A stretch of DNA of 64,000 nt, from positions 248,001-312,000 of the forward strand of contig NZ_VXKE01000021.1 of assembly GCF_008693005.1 (NCBI RefSeq), in the 5' to 3' direction. Below the pieces are notes generated by a model. That model saw only the letters and a program-made list of their open reading frames with translations, had not been told where the DNA came from and searched no databases. Position 1 is the stretch's first letter, and each line of letters starts with the position of its first letter. This DNA comes from Helicobacter canis. Its GTDB lineage: Bacteria; Campylobacterota; Campylobacteria; Campylobacterales; Helicobacteraceae. Positions 8,673 to 16,695 of this stretch are shown here, in pieces. The position numbers and the translations under genes are program-made.

Positions 8673-9179
8673 ATGGGCTTTGTTAGTGTGATTATGGGGA
8701 GCAAAAGTGATTATGAGATTATGCGCCAGTGCTTGGCAGTGTTAGAATCTTTCTCTGTCTCTTATGAGGTAGTAATTAGCTCTGCACACAGGAGTCCTGA
8801 TAGGACGAAGCTCTATGTCAAAGAAGCAGAATCTAAAGGCGCGCAAGTGTTTATCTGTGCTGCTGGTATGGCAGCTCATCTTGCTGGAGCGGTATGTGCG
8901 CAAACGACAAAGCCTGTCATAGGGGTGCCATTATCTGGTGGGGTGCTTGATGGGCTTGATGCCTTGCTCTCTACTGCGCAAATGCCCGGTGGTATGCCTG
9001 TGGCTTGTATGGCGGTAGGCAAAGCTGGTGCGGTAAATGCGGCATATTTAGCAATGCAGATTCTGGCATTAGCCAACACAGATCTAGCAGAAAGGCTACT
9101 TGCGGATAGGGCAGTGAAGATAGAGCAGATAGAAAAAGATTCTAAAAGCATTGAAGTAAGACTACCAAGTAGGGGTTAA
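8673..9179 (+). CDS. purE: N5-carboxyaminoimidazole ribonucleotide mutase
   Basis: A 168-residue class I PurE. The N-terminal GSKSDYEIM motif, the SAHRSPDR signature and the [22 protein letters not shown] block are all present. It converts N5-CAIR to CAIR in de novo purine synthesis. No purK is adjacent. AAGGAG lies nine bases before the ATG. purD, another enzyme of the pathway, lies elsewhere in the window (27515-28804) on the other strand, so the pathway is dispersed. Confidence 0.96.
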   Translation: MGFVSVIMGSKSDYEIMRQCLAVLESFSVSYEVVISSAHRSPDRTKLYVKEAESKGAQVFICAAGMAAHLAGAVCAQTTKPVIGVPLSGGVLDGLDALLSTAQMPGGMPVACMAVGKAGAVNAAYLAMQILALANTDLAERLLADRAVKIEQIEKDSKSIEVRLPSRG

Positions 9180-9181
9180 AT

Positions 9182-9670
9182 ATGGAAGCGAAAAATACCG
9201 CGTGGTTGGAGTTGAGCGAGTTTATCAAGCTTTCTGGTCTTGAAGAGCAAAAAGTAAGAGAGATGATAGAGGGCGGCACTATTGCAAGTAAGGAAGAAAA
9301 CGGGCAGCTGCTTATTGAAGCACAAAGCAGCACAAATGCACTTATCAATCGCGTCCAAACGGGATTGACTTCAGCAGAAGCTAATGGTGTGGCGTATGAC
9401 CCAGTGTTTGTAGAGCGCACAATCCACACAATTATGGGGCTACACGAGAAGGTAATTGGCGCAAAAGATGAGACAATAAGTGCATTTAAGAGTGAAAATA
9501 GTTTTTTAAAAGAAGCATTGATTTCTATGCAAGAAGTCTATGATGATGACAAAAAGACCATCGATGTAATGCGCGAAGAGTTAAAGTCCGCTAGGGAAGA
9601 GCTGGAGTTTATGAAGCGTAAGTATCGGCTTATGTGGGGAAAAGTTTCTGACCTTAGTGGTAACAAATAG
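9182..9670 (+). CDS. DUF3972-type coiled-coil protein
   Basis: A 162-residue cytoplasmic protein with a helix-turn-helix-like N terminus (WLELSEFIKLSGLEEQKVREMIEGG in part), an acidic linker, and a long C-terminal coiled coil (about 95-150) rich in E, K, L and M ending in a short basic tail. It matches my memory of the DUF3972 family found only in Campylobacterota, whose function is unknown. The N-terminal part resembles a MerR-like or excisionase-like winged helix, which would suggest nucleic-acid or scaffold binding; that is inference. It starts two bases after purE, and its stop TAG overlaps the GTG start of the next gene. Confidence 0.7.
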   Translation: MEAKNTAWLELSEFIKLSGLEEQKVREMIEGGTIASKEENGQLLIEAQSSTNALINRVQTGLTSAEANGVAYDPVFVERTIHTIMGLHEKVIGAKDETISAFKSENSFLKEALISMQEVYDDDKKTIDVMREELKSAREELEFMKRKYRLMWGKVSDLSGNK

Positions 9671-10518
9671 TGCGCACCACGCTAGAGTGTCTTGAGTGTT
9701 TGCGCACTCAAGCTAAGCGCACTTTGTCCTACCATACAGCTACGCAAGCTTCTTTTGCTTTACCGATTTTGGATTCTCTGCCGCTATGTCCGCCCCCAAA
9801 GCTTGCTGTGCCTGTTTATGAGAGCATTAGTGCTTTTGTGGGTAAGAGCGATTTATACAAAGAGCAAAAGACTAGAAGCATACAAAAAGCGCGCCAAGTT
9901 TTACAACAGATTCAAGCTAGCATTACCGCGCCACATTCTTTAGAGTTTGGCATAAGGCTCGCTGCTCTTGGTAATATTATCGACTATGGGAGTGCGAGTG
10001 GGTTTGATGTAGAGTCGTGTTTGTTTGATATGGATTCTATGGAGTTTGCTATTTATGATATAGAGCATTTAGGGCAGAAGCTTGCTAGCGCGCAAGAGCT
10101 TGTCTATATTGGTGATAATGCTGGAGAAGATGTGTTTGATAGTGCGTTTATCAACATACTGCTAGCCCTTTACCCTAAGCTTAAGGTATATTATTTCACA
10201 CGCGGCGCACCTATCATCAATGACATTACTTTGCAAGATTTGCACGATAATAATTCTCCTATTTTAGAGGTGTGTGAAGTGGTGGATTCTGGTGTGCGAT
10301 CGCCCGGGTTTTTGTATGAGTATGCTTCATCGCAGGCTAGAGAGTTATACGATAGGGCAGATGTGGTTTTGGCAAAGGGTATGGGGAATTTTGAGTGTTT
10401 AGAAGATCGCGTAGATTCTCGAGTGTTTTTGTTGTTTAAAATCAAGTGCGCGGTGGTGGCTAGGTTCTTACAGCAGCCACAGGGGAGCTTTGTGCTAAAA
10501 AATCTTCGTGCTAGCTAG
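9670..10518 (+). CDS. DUF89/ARMT1-like damage-control phosphatase family protein
   Basis: A 282-residue protein. The segment YIGDNAGEDVFDSAF carries the DUF89 metal and substrate motif (D-N-x-G-E), and VVLAKGMGNFECLED is the second conserved block. DUF89 proteins are metal-dependent phosphatases acting on damaged or side-product phosphometabolites. The N-terminal cysteines C8 and C11 (LECLECL) fit the subgroup with a CxxC head. The GTG start overlaps the previous stop (TAGTG), showing coupling. Substrate unknown. Confidence 0.75.
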   Translation: MRTTLECLECLRTQAKRTLSYHTATQASFALPILDSLPLCPPPKLAVPVYESISAFVGKSDLYKEQKTRSIQKARQVLQQIQASITAPHSLEFGIRLAALGNIIDYGSASGFDVESCLFDMDSMEFAIYDIEHLGQKLASAQELVYIGDNAGEDVFDSAFINILLALYPKLKVYYFTRGAPIINDITLQDLHDNNSPILEVCEVVDSGVRSPGFLYEYASSQARELYDRADVVLAKGMGNFECLEDRVDSRVFLLFKIKCAVVARFLQQPQGSFVLKNLRAS

Positions 10519-10529
10519 GGTAGGCAATT

Positions 10530-11354
10530 ATGAAAAAGTTATCTTGGATTGTGCTACTTGCCTTTGTATGCCTTGTGGCAAAAGAGCCAGCAAGCAGCAC
10601 TTACACCGCATATAATGGCAAGCTTTTTATCGCCCATAGCTCTAAGCCAAATCCTGTGCCATTAGAGCTAGATGGGCGCAAGATTGCTTGGCTCAATCGC
10701 CCAAAGCTTTTGGGGCAAAAGATAGCACTAGTGCCAGTTAGCTACCACACTAAGCTATCAGCTCTTAAACTCTCCAAAGATATAACACTTGTCATCAAGC
10801 AAGCACAATATAAGAAAGAATCCATCGTAGTTACAGATCGTAGCAAGCTCTACCCAAACAAGCAGGTTCAAAAGCGTATCGATAAAGAGCGCGATGAAGC
10901 ACGCGCGATCTATCAAAAAACCAGCGAGAAGCGATATTGGAGACAGCCTTTCGCCCACCCTGTCAAGCGCGTATTTATCACAAGTCCCTTTGGCACTGCT
11001 AGGGTGTTTAATGGAGCAGTGCAGAGCTATCACGGGGGCGTGGATTTCCGCGCGCCGCAGGGGACACCTATTTATGCTACAAATGATGGTGTGGTGGTTT
11101 TAGCCAAGGATCGCTTTTTGTCTGGAAAATCAGTCATTATCGACCACGGGCAAGGGGTATATACAACATATTTTCATAATAGCAGGTTGCTGGTGCGTGC
11201 TGGAAAGTTTGTGCGCAAGGGTGAGAAAATCGCCCTAAGCGGCGCGACAGGCAGGGTAAGTGGCGCGCATTTGCACTTTGGTGTGGTGTGTAGTGGTGTG
11301 CAGGTTGATCCGCTGGATTTTATTAAGCAAATCAATGCGCTTTTTGCCAGCTAA
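10530..11354 (+). CDS. M23 family peptidoglycan endopeptidase
   Basis: A 274-residue periplasmic protein with a signal peptide (about residues 1-18), a small all-beta N-terminal domain, a basic helix (about 110-140) and a C-terminal LytM domain. The zinc ligands are visible: H168 and D172 in YHGGVDF and H249 in HLHF, with H216 and H247 as catalytic histidines. It should cut peptide cross-links in murein. Helical cell shape in Helicobacter and Campylobacter depends on such enzymes (Csd1-3, Pgp3), and this one resembles the Pgp3/Csd3 side by domain order. It is the last gene of the typA run and is followed by a palindromic terminator candidate. Confidence 0.88.
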   Translation: MKKLSWIVLLAFVCLVAKEPASSTYTAYNGKLFIAHSSKPNPVPLELDGRKIAWLNRPKLLGQKIALVPVSYHTKLSALKLSKDITLVIKQAQYKKESIVVTDRSKLYPNKQVQKRIDKERDEARAIYQKTSEKRYWRQPFAHPVKRVFITSPFGTARVFNGAVQSYHGGVDFRAPQGTPIYATNDGVVVLAKDRFLSGKSVIIDHGQGVYTTYFHNSRLLVRAGKFVRKGEKIALSGATGRVSGAHLHFGVVCSGVQVDPLDFIKQINALFAS

Positions 11355-11364
11355 GCGGGGCAGC

Positions 11365-11384
11365 TAGATTCTAGCTAGAATCTA
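11365..11384. terminator. 20-bp palindrome made of two head-to-head TAGATTCTAG words
   Basis: TAGATTCTAG is followed directly by CTAGAATCTA, a perfect 20-bp palindrome with AAAAAG after it. It lies between the convergent M23 peptidase and outer-membrane protein genes, the usual place for a bidirectional terminator. Confidence 0.5.
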
Positions 11385-11425
11385 AAAAGCTAGGACTCTA
11401 GCCCTTGTCGTTTAAGCCATTGCTC

Positions 11426-12175
11426 CTAGAATCCAAGCCCAACTTCTAGCGCAGCATTGAAGCTATTTCTTGCGCTGACCATATATTGTGTGGTTTCGTA
11501 GCTTATGGTAGGGGAAGCGGGGAAGCTTTGGTATCTGGCATAGAGCTTCACATAAGAGTGCAGGCGCGGTGTGAGATCAAAGCTCATACCAATGCTAGCT
11601 AGTATTGTTTGATTAGCAGCATTGGTGCGTGTGCTTAGTGCGAGATTGCTTGCAGGATTAAAGGTAAAAGAAGTGTTGGGGTCATACACATAGCCCGCGG
11701 AGTATTCTAGTGCGGCACTTGAGCCTAGCGGGATCTTACCCTCTAGCTCACCACCTATGCCAAACACAGACCACCCAAAGTTTAAATTATGTGAAGCAAA
11801 TCGTTGCATATTTCCATACAAGATAAAATTGACATAAAGTGGGAAAGAGCTTGTTAAGACATTAAAGCCAAATCGCGGGATCATCTCAAGATCCATTACC
11901 ATAGATCTTCTATCATCATAGCTTCCGCCTGTGAGTGCAAATCTCACATAAGCAGAGACCTGCCACCGCTTATACATCGCTCCACCGCCGCCAGAGACTT
12001 GCCCGCCAAAGCTCTGCGCACTCTTATCTCCTATGCTATCGACCCGATATATACCAGCTATGCCGATGCGACCAATGGAGGTTTCACCCTCAGTAGAGTA
12101 GCCTGTGATAGAATTTGCAAAAGCTTGCCCAATAAGCGCGCAAGAGAGCAGCACGCACCCAAGTGGTAATCTCAT
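11426..12175 (-). CDS. Helicobacter outer-membrane beta-barrel protein
   Basis: A 249-residue protein with a signal peptide (cleavage probably after AFA at about 21), then alternating polar and hydrophobic segments typical of a small beta barrel, and a C-terminal phenylalanine (ALEVGLGF), the signal for barrel assembly. Glycine- and serine-rich turns fit Helicobacter OMP families. I cannot assign the exact family (Hop/Hor/Hof). AAGGAG lies before the ATG. The promoter carries a run of 11 T directly upstream of the -10 box (12229-12239), so expression may switch by slippage. Convergent with the M23 peptidase gene, divergent from hisD. Confidence 0.75.
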   Translation of the reverse strand: MRLPLGCVLLSCALIGQAFANSITGYSTEGETSIGRIGIAGIYRVDSIGDKSAQSFGGQVSGGGGAMYKRWQVSAYVRFALTGGSYDDRRSMVMDLEMIPRFGFNVLTSSFPLYVNFILYGNMQRFASHNLNFGWSVFGIGGELEGKIPLGSSAALEYSAGYVYDPNTSFTFNPASNLALSTRTNAANQTILASIGMSFDLTPRLHSYVKLYARYQSFPASPTISYETTQYMVSARNSFNAALEVGLGF

Positions 12176-12219
12176 CGATAGCTCCTTATAGACAAAGTGT
12201 GAAGAGTAAAGCAGAATCC

Positions 12220-12225
12220 ATTATA
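12220..12225 (-). promoter_or_regulatory. -10 box of the outer-membrane protein gene
   Basis: TATAAT on the minus strand, 45 bases upstream of the ATG at 12175. The T11 tract ends three bases upstream, placing it inside the -35/-10 spacer. Confidence 0.6.
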
Positions 12226-12228
12226 ATC

Positions 12229-12239
12229 AAAAAAAAAAA
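12229..12239 (-). repeat. Homopolymer T11 tract in the OMP promoter
   Basis: Eleven A on the plus strand, T on the coding strand of the OMP gene. In H. pylori, T tracts near -35 of OMP genes such as sabA change length by slippage and tune transcription; the same is proposed here. Confidence 0.6.
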
Positions 12240-12241
12240 CA

Positions 12242-12276
12242 CCGCAAGTTGTTTGTGGAGTCTATCAAACTTGCGG
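12242..12276 (-). terminator. Leftward intrinsic-terminator-like hairpin
   Basis: CCGCAAGTT and AACTTGCGG form a perfect 9-bp stem with a 17-base loop. On the minus strand it is followed by TG and the T11 run, the layout of a rho-independent terminator. No leftward gene ends here, so it may insulate the OMP promoter or be a remnant of a lost gene. Confidence 0.5.
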
Positions 12277-12295
12277 CATTCTTGTGGCAATGGTG

Positions 12296-12301
12296 TATAA
12301 T
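12296..12301 (+). promoter_or_regulatory. -10 box of the hisD-hemC operon
   Basis: TATAAT in GGTGTATAATGCGC, 26 bases before the chosen hisD ATG at 12327. A transcript from here could carry all eight genes to hemC. Confidence 0.65.
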
Positions 12302-12326
12302 GCGCTATTTTTTTAGGGGTTTGGTG

Positions 12327-13634
12327 ATGGTTACTATACTACACACTAGTCAAAGTGGTTTTACGCAGGAGTTTGGTGCTATTGTCCAAAGGGGGCAAGA
12401 TGATTTGCATAGTGCTGAGCAAATTGTCTTGCCATTGTTAGAAGAGATCCGCATACAAGGGTTAGAAGCTCTGCTATCGCAAGTGGCGCGATTCGATGGC
12501 TTTGCTCCAAAGGATCTAGCTGATCTTGTGATTACACAAGAAGAGTGCGCTAAAGCCTACCAGAATCTAGATTCTACAACAAAAGATGCCTTGCATATCG
12601 CCTATGACAGAATCACGGCATTCCACACAAAGCAGAAGCAAAAATCGTGGTTTGATAGCGATGAGCACGGATCTATACTTGGGCAAATTTACACACCCAT
12701 ACAACGCGCAGGGCTTTATATCCCCGGTGGTAAAGCTGCCTACCCAAGCTCAGTGCTTATGAATGCTATCCCAGCTCTTGTAGCTGGGGTGCGCGAGATC
12801 ATCGTCTGCACACCTACGCCACAAGGGCAGGCAAACCCGCTACTACTAGCAGCATTGCATATTTGCGGGATCAAAGAAATGTATCGCGTGGGTGGAGCTA
12901 GCGCGATAGGGGTATTTGCCTATGGGCTAGAATCTAGCGGGAAAACACTTATTCCAAAGGTTGATGTGATAAGCGGACCGGGGAATGTCTTTGTCGCCAC
13001 GGCAAAAAAGCTTGTCTTTGGCAAGGTGGGGATTGATATGATCGCAGGACCAAGTGAGATTGCCATCATCGCGGATTCTAGTGCTAATCCTGCGTATATC
13101 GCTAGGGATTTGCTCTCGCAAGCAGAGCACGATGAAATGGCTTGCTCCTTACTTTTTACCACAAGTCAAAAGCTCGCTGAAGAAGTGGCAAGCAGGATAG
13201 AAGAGCTTCTCCCAAGCCTGCCAAAATCTGCTATCGCCAACGCTTCTATACAAAATCGTGGCGGTATTGTTGTGTGCAAAGATATTGATGAGGCTATAAC
13301 GCTCTGCAATGAGCTAGCTCCAGAGCATTTAGAGCTGATGTTTGATGATGCCTTTGCTCATTTGCCGGCTATCAAAAATGCTGGGGCGATTTTCGTTGGG
13401 GAAAACACCCCAGAAGCCATAGGAGACTATCTCGCAGGACCAAATCACACGCTCCCCACGGGTGGAAGCGCGAAATTTTTCTCCCCGCTTGGTGTGGATA
13501 CTTTTATGAAAAAAAGCTCCCTTATTGCCTTTAGTCAGCAGGGCATTGATAAGCTTGCCGAGCCTTGTGCGCATTTAGCGGAGCTTGAGGGGCTTTATGC
13601 ACATAAGCTCTCTGCCTTAGTGCGCAAGTCTTAA
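12327..13634 (+). CDS. hisD: Histidinol dehydrogenase
   Basis: A 435-residue enzyme (family about 430). The start is set at ATG 12327: the longer frame from 12249 runs through the promoter and gives a hydrophobic extension not seen in HisD, while AGGGG precedes 12327. Conserved blocks include IPGGKAAYPSS, SGPGNVFVATAKK, AGPSEIAI, the zinc-site SQAEHDE and the C-terminal PEHLEL. It catalyses the last two steps of histidine synthesis, L-histidinol to L-histidine, with NAD and zinc. No other his gene is nearby. H. pylori lacks this pathway, so its presence fits an enterohepatic species. Confidence 0.95.
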   Translation: MVTILHTSQSGFTQEFGAIVQRGQDDLHSAEQIVLPLLEEIRIQGLEALLSQVARFDGFAPKDLADLVITQEECAKAYQNLDSTTKDALHIAYDRITAFHTKQKQKSWFDSDEHGSILGQIYTPIQRAGLYIPGGKAAYPSSVLMNAIPALVAGVREIIVCTPTPQGQANPLLLAALHICGIKEMYRVGGASAIGVFAYGLESSGKTLIPKVDVISGPGNVFVATAKKLVFGKVGIDMIAGPSEIAIIADSSANPAYIARDLLSQAEHDEMACSLLFTTSQKLAEEVASRIEELLPSLPKSAIANASIQNRGGIVVCKDIDEAITLCNELAPEHLELMFDDAFAHLPAIKNAGAIFVGENTPEAIGDYLAGPNHTLPTGGSAKFFSPLGVDTFMKKSSLIAFSQQGIDKLAEPCAHLAELEGLYAHKLSALVRKS

Positions 13635-13674
13635 GTAGTGGAAGTTTAAAGTAGATTCTAGTGAAGGAGTAATT

Positions 13675-13938
13675 ATGTGGGAAGAATGGAATGATTTAGA
13701 AGTGCTAGCAGGCGACCCTACGCAAAAGTGGAGCGAGATTATCCTGCACGCTTCACCGACACTTGCAAAAAAGGAGCTCGATAGGCTTTTAGAGCTTTTG
13801 GCGATATATGAGGTGGCATTTGAAGAGAGCGGGGCGGATTTGCGGAAGTTTATCCACACACACAAAGAAGCCATAGAAGCACAAAAGCGCAATATCGCCA
13901 TAGAATCTAGTGCGAAAATTTTAAGTGAGAATGAATAG
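13675..13938 (+). CDS. DUF2018 protein (HP0242 homologue)
   Basis: An 87-residue acidic all-helical protein. Segments such as GDPTQKWSEIILHASPTLAKKELDRLLELLA (parts) and the C-terminal SSAKILSENE align well with H. pylori HP0242 as I remember it, including the ending SMANILSGNE. HP0242 forms an intertwined homodimer described as having a knotted topology, and its function is unknown. GAAGGAG precedes the ATG. Location just before the HP0241-like gene and ispB keeps the H. pylori order, which supports orthology. Confidence 0.85.
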   Translation: MWEEWNDLEVLAGDPTQKWSEIILHASPTLAKKELDRLLELLAIYEVAFEESGADLRKFIHTHKEAIEAQKRNIAIESSAKILSENE

Positions 13939-13940
13939 CT

Positions 13941-14351
13941 GTGCCATTGTCTATGAAATCGTGCATTATTGCTTGGTTTATTTGGCTAGCTTGTATGCAG
14001 AGTCTCTATGGAGCTAAGCCAATTTGGGATATACAAGAGCAGCTATCTTTGCGTAAAGATGAGATTTATACACAGGATTTCGTGCTCTCAGGTGTGCCAA
14101 AGACGCTTAAGTTTTATTGGACTTTGTATAAAAACTATGGGCTTGTGGTGCATTTGCAGTATGACAAATTCCCTTACCAATTTGTGCTTTATACAGATTA
14201 TAAGCGAAAAAGTTTTACACTTCCGCTCTCACAAGGTCAAGATATTGATAAGACAGCTTACTTACTTCTAAGCTTTAGGGATTTTGATGAGCAAGAGAAA
14301 GTGGCAAACCTTGGATTGTTTATTATGCTTCCTAAAAAGTCGATAAACTAG
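13941..14351 (+). CDS. Exported hypothetical protein, HP0241-like position
   Basis: A 136-residue protein with an N-terminal signal peptide (IIAWFIWLACMQSLYGA) and a beta-rich mature domain of about 110 residues. No motif is recognised. The frame opens with GTG at 13941, two bases after the DUF2018 stop; an ATG at 13953 (MKSCIIAW) would give a more usual signal peptide and may be the true start. Conserved synteny with H. pylori HP0241 between HP0242 and the polyprenyl synthase is the main clue. Probably periplasmic. Confidence 0.7.
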   Translation: MPLSMKSCIIAWFIWLACMQSLYGAKPIWDIQEQLSLRKDEIYTQDFVLSGVPKTLKFYWTLYKNYGLVVHLQYDKFPYQFVLYTDYKRKSFTLPLSQGQDIDKTAYLLLSFRDFDEQEKVANLGLFIMLPKKSIN

Positions 14352-14368
14352 CTATATCAAGGACTACA

Positions 14369-15313
14369 ATGGACAAAGCAAGCAACAAAGCAAGCGAGCA
14401 AGCAGCCCTAGAGGCAATACAGCAGCAATGTGAAATCTGGGTGCAGGAGCAAGACTCTGCGCTTATTAGCTCTATGTATGCGGCGATTAACCACGGCAAA
14501 ATGCTGCGCTCAAGGCTGATTCTAGCTATCACAGCAGGGCAGGCTTCCGCACATCAAGAATCTATCATCAATCTTTGCGCAGTTATTGAGCTTATCCAGT
14601 GCGCTTCTTTACTGCACGATGATGTGATAGACTCTGCCACTTCTAGGCGCAATCGCCCAAGTATCAATGCACAATTTGGCGATAAAAATGCGATTATGCT
14701 AGGCGATGTGCTTTATGCTAATGCCTTTGTTAAGCTTTGCGACTTTTCTCCTGCTATTGCCCGCTGTGTTGCTGGCTCTGTGGCTATGCTTGCAAAAGGT
14801 GAAATTGAAGATGTCGCATATAGCAAGGAGTTTCAGCCTAGCTTGGAGGTGTATTACCAAATCTTGCGCAACAAAACCGCCTCGCTTATTTCTGCAAGTG
14901 CGCAGGCAGCAGCACTGCTTGTGGGGCTAGATTCTAGCGCGTATCAAGCTTATGGGTATAATCTGGGTATGGCATTTCAAATTATTGATGATTTATTAGA
15001 TATTACGCAAGATGAGCAGACTTTAGGCAAGCCTGCTATGAATGACATTAGAGAGGGCAAAAGCACTCTGCCTTATATCTTGCTCTATCATAAGCTAGAT
15101 TCTAGGGAGCAGCAGGAATTCTTACACACTTTCGCTCGTGCTAGTGATGAAGATATAGCTTCTATCAAGCAGCTTTTGTTTGCGCATTCTATCATTGATG
15201 AAGCCAAGCGCATTGCCTATGAGTTTGCCCAAAATGCGCTGCGCTCTATCGCTAGTGAGCAAAATAGCGCACTAGAATCTATCGCTAATGCATTGATTGA
15301 AAGGACACACTAA
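14369..15313 (+). CDS. ispB: Trans-polyprenyl (octaprenyl-type) diphosphate synthase
   Basis: A 314-residue all-helical prenyl transferase. The first aspartate-rich motif DDVID (in CASLLHDDVID) and the second DDLLD are present. The residue five places before the first motif is alanine, not an aromatic, which fits a long-chain enzyme, so octaprenyl rather than farnesyl diphosphate is the likely product. It would supply the menaquinone side chain. Its stop overlaps the hemA start (TAATG). The same gene pair is adjacent in H. pylori (HP0240-HP0239). Confidence 0.9.
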   Translation: MDKASNKASEQAALEAIQQQCEIWVQEQDSALISSMYAAINHGKMLRSRLILAITAGQASAHQESIINLCAVIELIQCASLLHDDVIDSATSRRNRPSINAQFGDKNAIMLGDVLYANAFVKLCDFSPAIARCVAGSVAMLAKGEIEDVAYSKEFQPSLEVYYQILRNKTASLISASAQAAALLVGLDSSAYQAYGYNLGMAFQIIDDLLDITQDEQTLGKPAMNDIREGKSTLPYILLYHKLDSREQQEFLHTFARASDEDIASIKQLLFAHSIIDEAKRIAYEFAQNALRSIASEQNSALESIANALIERTH

Positions 15314-16686
15314 TGCAAGCCCACTATCTCACTCTAAGTTTTTCACACAAAAACACCCCAATAACCCTGCGTGAAAAGCTCGCACTTCCACAAGATAGGC
15401 TAGTGCCATTTATCAAATCCCTGCGCGCAATCCCAAGTCTAAGAGAGGTGTTGCTGCTTAGCACCTGCAATCGTGTGGAGTTCTATCTCTATACGCACGC
15501 GCCACAAGAGTGCATAGTCGCGGTGCTAGATGCGTTTGCTCGCGAGATCGCACTGCCTTTGCATATCTTAGAGTCTCACTGCCATAGTGCGCTCGATCAA
15601 GAAGCAGTGCATCATATCTTTAGTGTAGTGAGCGGGCTAGATAGTATCGTGCTAGGGGAGACGCAAATTGTAGGACAGATGAAAGAGGCATATAAGCTAT
15701 GCTTTGAGCTAGAATCTTGTGGGCAGGAGATGACTAGGCTTATGCACTTTGCATTCCGCACAGCAGCCAAAGTCCGCACGCAAACCACCATTGTTAAAAC
15801 CCCCCTTTCTATCGCCTCTGTTGCTGTGAAAAAAGCCCTAGAATCTAGCCCCAAATCTGCGCTTGTGCTGGGAGCTGGGGAGATGGCGCAGCTTGCAGCA
15901 AGGCATTTGCTAGATTCTGGGGTGGCAGTGTGTATGAGTAATCGCAGTAAAAATCGCGCCATTAGCTTTGCCACTACCTTACTCCAAGAGAAGAAAATCA
16001 AGCAAATCACCCACATCACCCAAGAGAGCCACGCTGGTGTGCCTAAAGATTTTGGGCTAGATTCTAGCGTGCTATGCCTGCTAGATTGGCAGGATATGCC
16101 ACGATTGTTTAATGACTTTGGCATTATCATTAGTGCCACAAGTGCGCAGGAGCTAATTATACGCAGGCAAATGTGTGAGCCTAGGGATATGAAGCGCGTT
16201 TGGTTTGACCTAGCAGTCCCTAGAGATATAGAATCCACTTGCGCAGAGTGTGGCATAGAAGTGCTATGTGTCGATGATTTGCAGCAAGTCATAGAAGAAA
16301 ATCGCTCACACAAAAAGCACCAAGCCCACCAAGCTCACGCGCTTGTTGGCACGGCGGTTGTGGAGTATTTCCACTGGATACAAAGCCTAGATGTGCTGCC
16401 GCTGATTAAGTCTATGCGAGAGCAGGCAAAGCAAGCTTCTATGCAAGAAGTAGCACGCGCGATTAAGAAAGGCTACTTGCAAGCAGAGCACGAAGAAGAA
16501 GTGCTTAGGATTTTGCACAATGCTTTTAATGTGTTTTTGCACAATCCTACGCTTAATCTCAAAGAGCTATCTCATCACAAAGAGGGTGATACCATTATCC
16601 AAGCACTGCAAAAAGTCTTTACGCAAAATGACAAGCCCAAGCTCCTAGATCGCTATAAGTGCGAGTATGATGATATATCTTTATAA
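15313..16686 (+). CDS. hemA: Glutamyl-tRNA reductase
   Basis: A 457-residue GluTR. The N-terminal catalytic domain has the nucleophilic cysteine in STCNRVEFYLY, followed by GLDSIVLGETQIVGQMKEAY (part), the NADPH domain with VLGAGEMAQLAARHL, and a C-terminal dimerisation helix. It reduces Glu-tRNA(Glu) to glutamate-1-semialdehyde, the first step of C5-pathway haem synthesis. hemC, a later enzyme, lies in the same operon at 19139, so haem genes are co-expressed. Coupled to ispB by a one-base overlap. Confidence 0.95.
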   Translation: MQAHYLTLSFSHKNTPITLREKLALPQDRLVPFIKSLRAIPSLREVLLLSTCNRVEFYLYTHAPQECIVAVLDAFAREIALPLHILESHCHSALDQEAVHHIFSVVSGLDSIVLGETQIVGQMKEAYKLCFELESCGQEMTRLMHFAFRTAAKVRTQTTIVKTPLSIASVAVKKALESSPKSALVLGAGEMAQLAARHLLDSGVAVCMSNRSKNRAISFATTLLQEKKIKQITHITQESHAGVPKDFGLDSSVLCLLDWQDMPRLFNDFGIIISATSAQELIIRRQMCEPRDMKRVWFDLAVPRDIESTCAECGIEVLCVDDLQQVIEENRSHKKHQAHQAHALVGTAVVEYFHWIQSLDVLPLIKSMREQAKQASMQEVARAIKKGYLQAEHEEEVLRILHNAFNVFLHNPTLNLKELSHHKEGDTIIQALQKVFTQNDKPKLLDRYKCEYDDISL

Positions 16687-16695
16687 GGAGTTTTT

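Noticed and set aside
12249-12326. N-terminal extension of HisD
   Set aside because: It runs through the TATAAT promoter, and the family starts near 12327.
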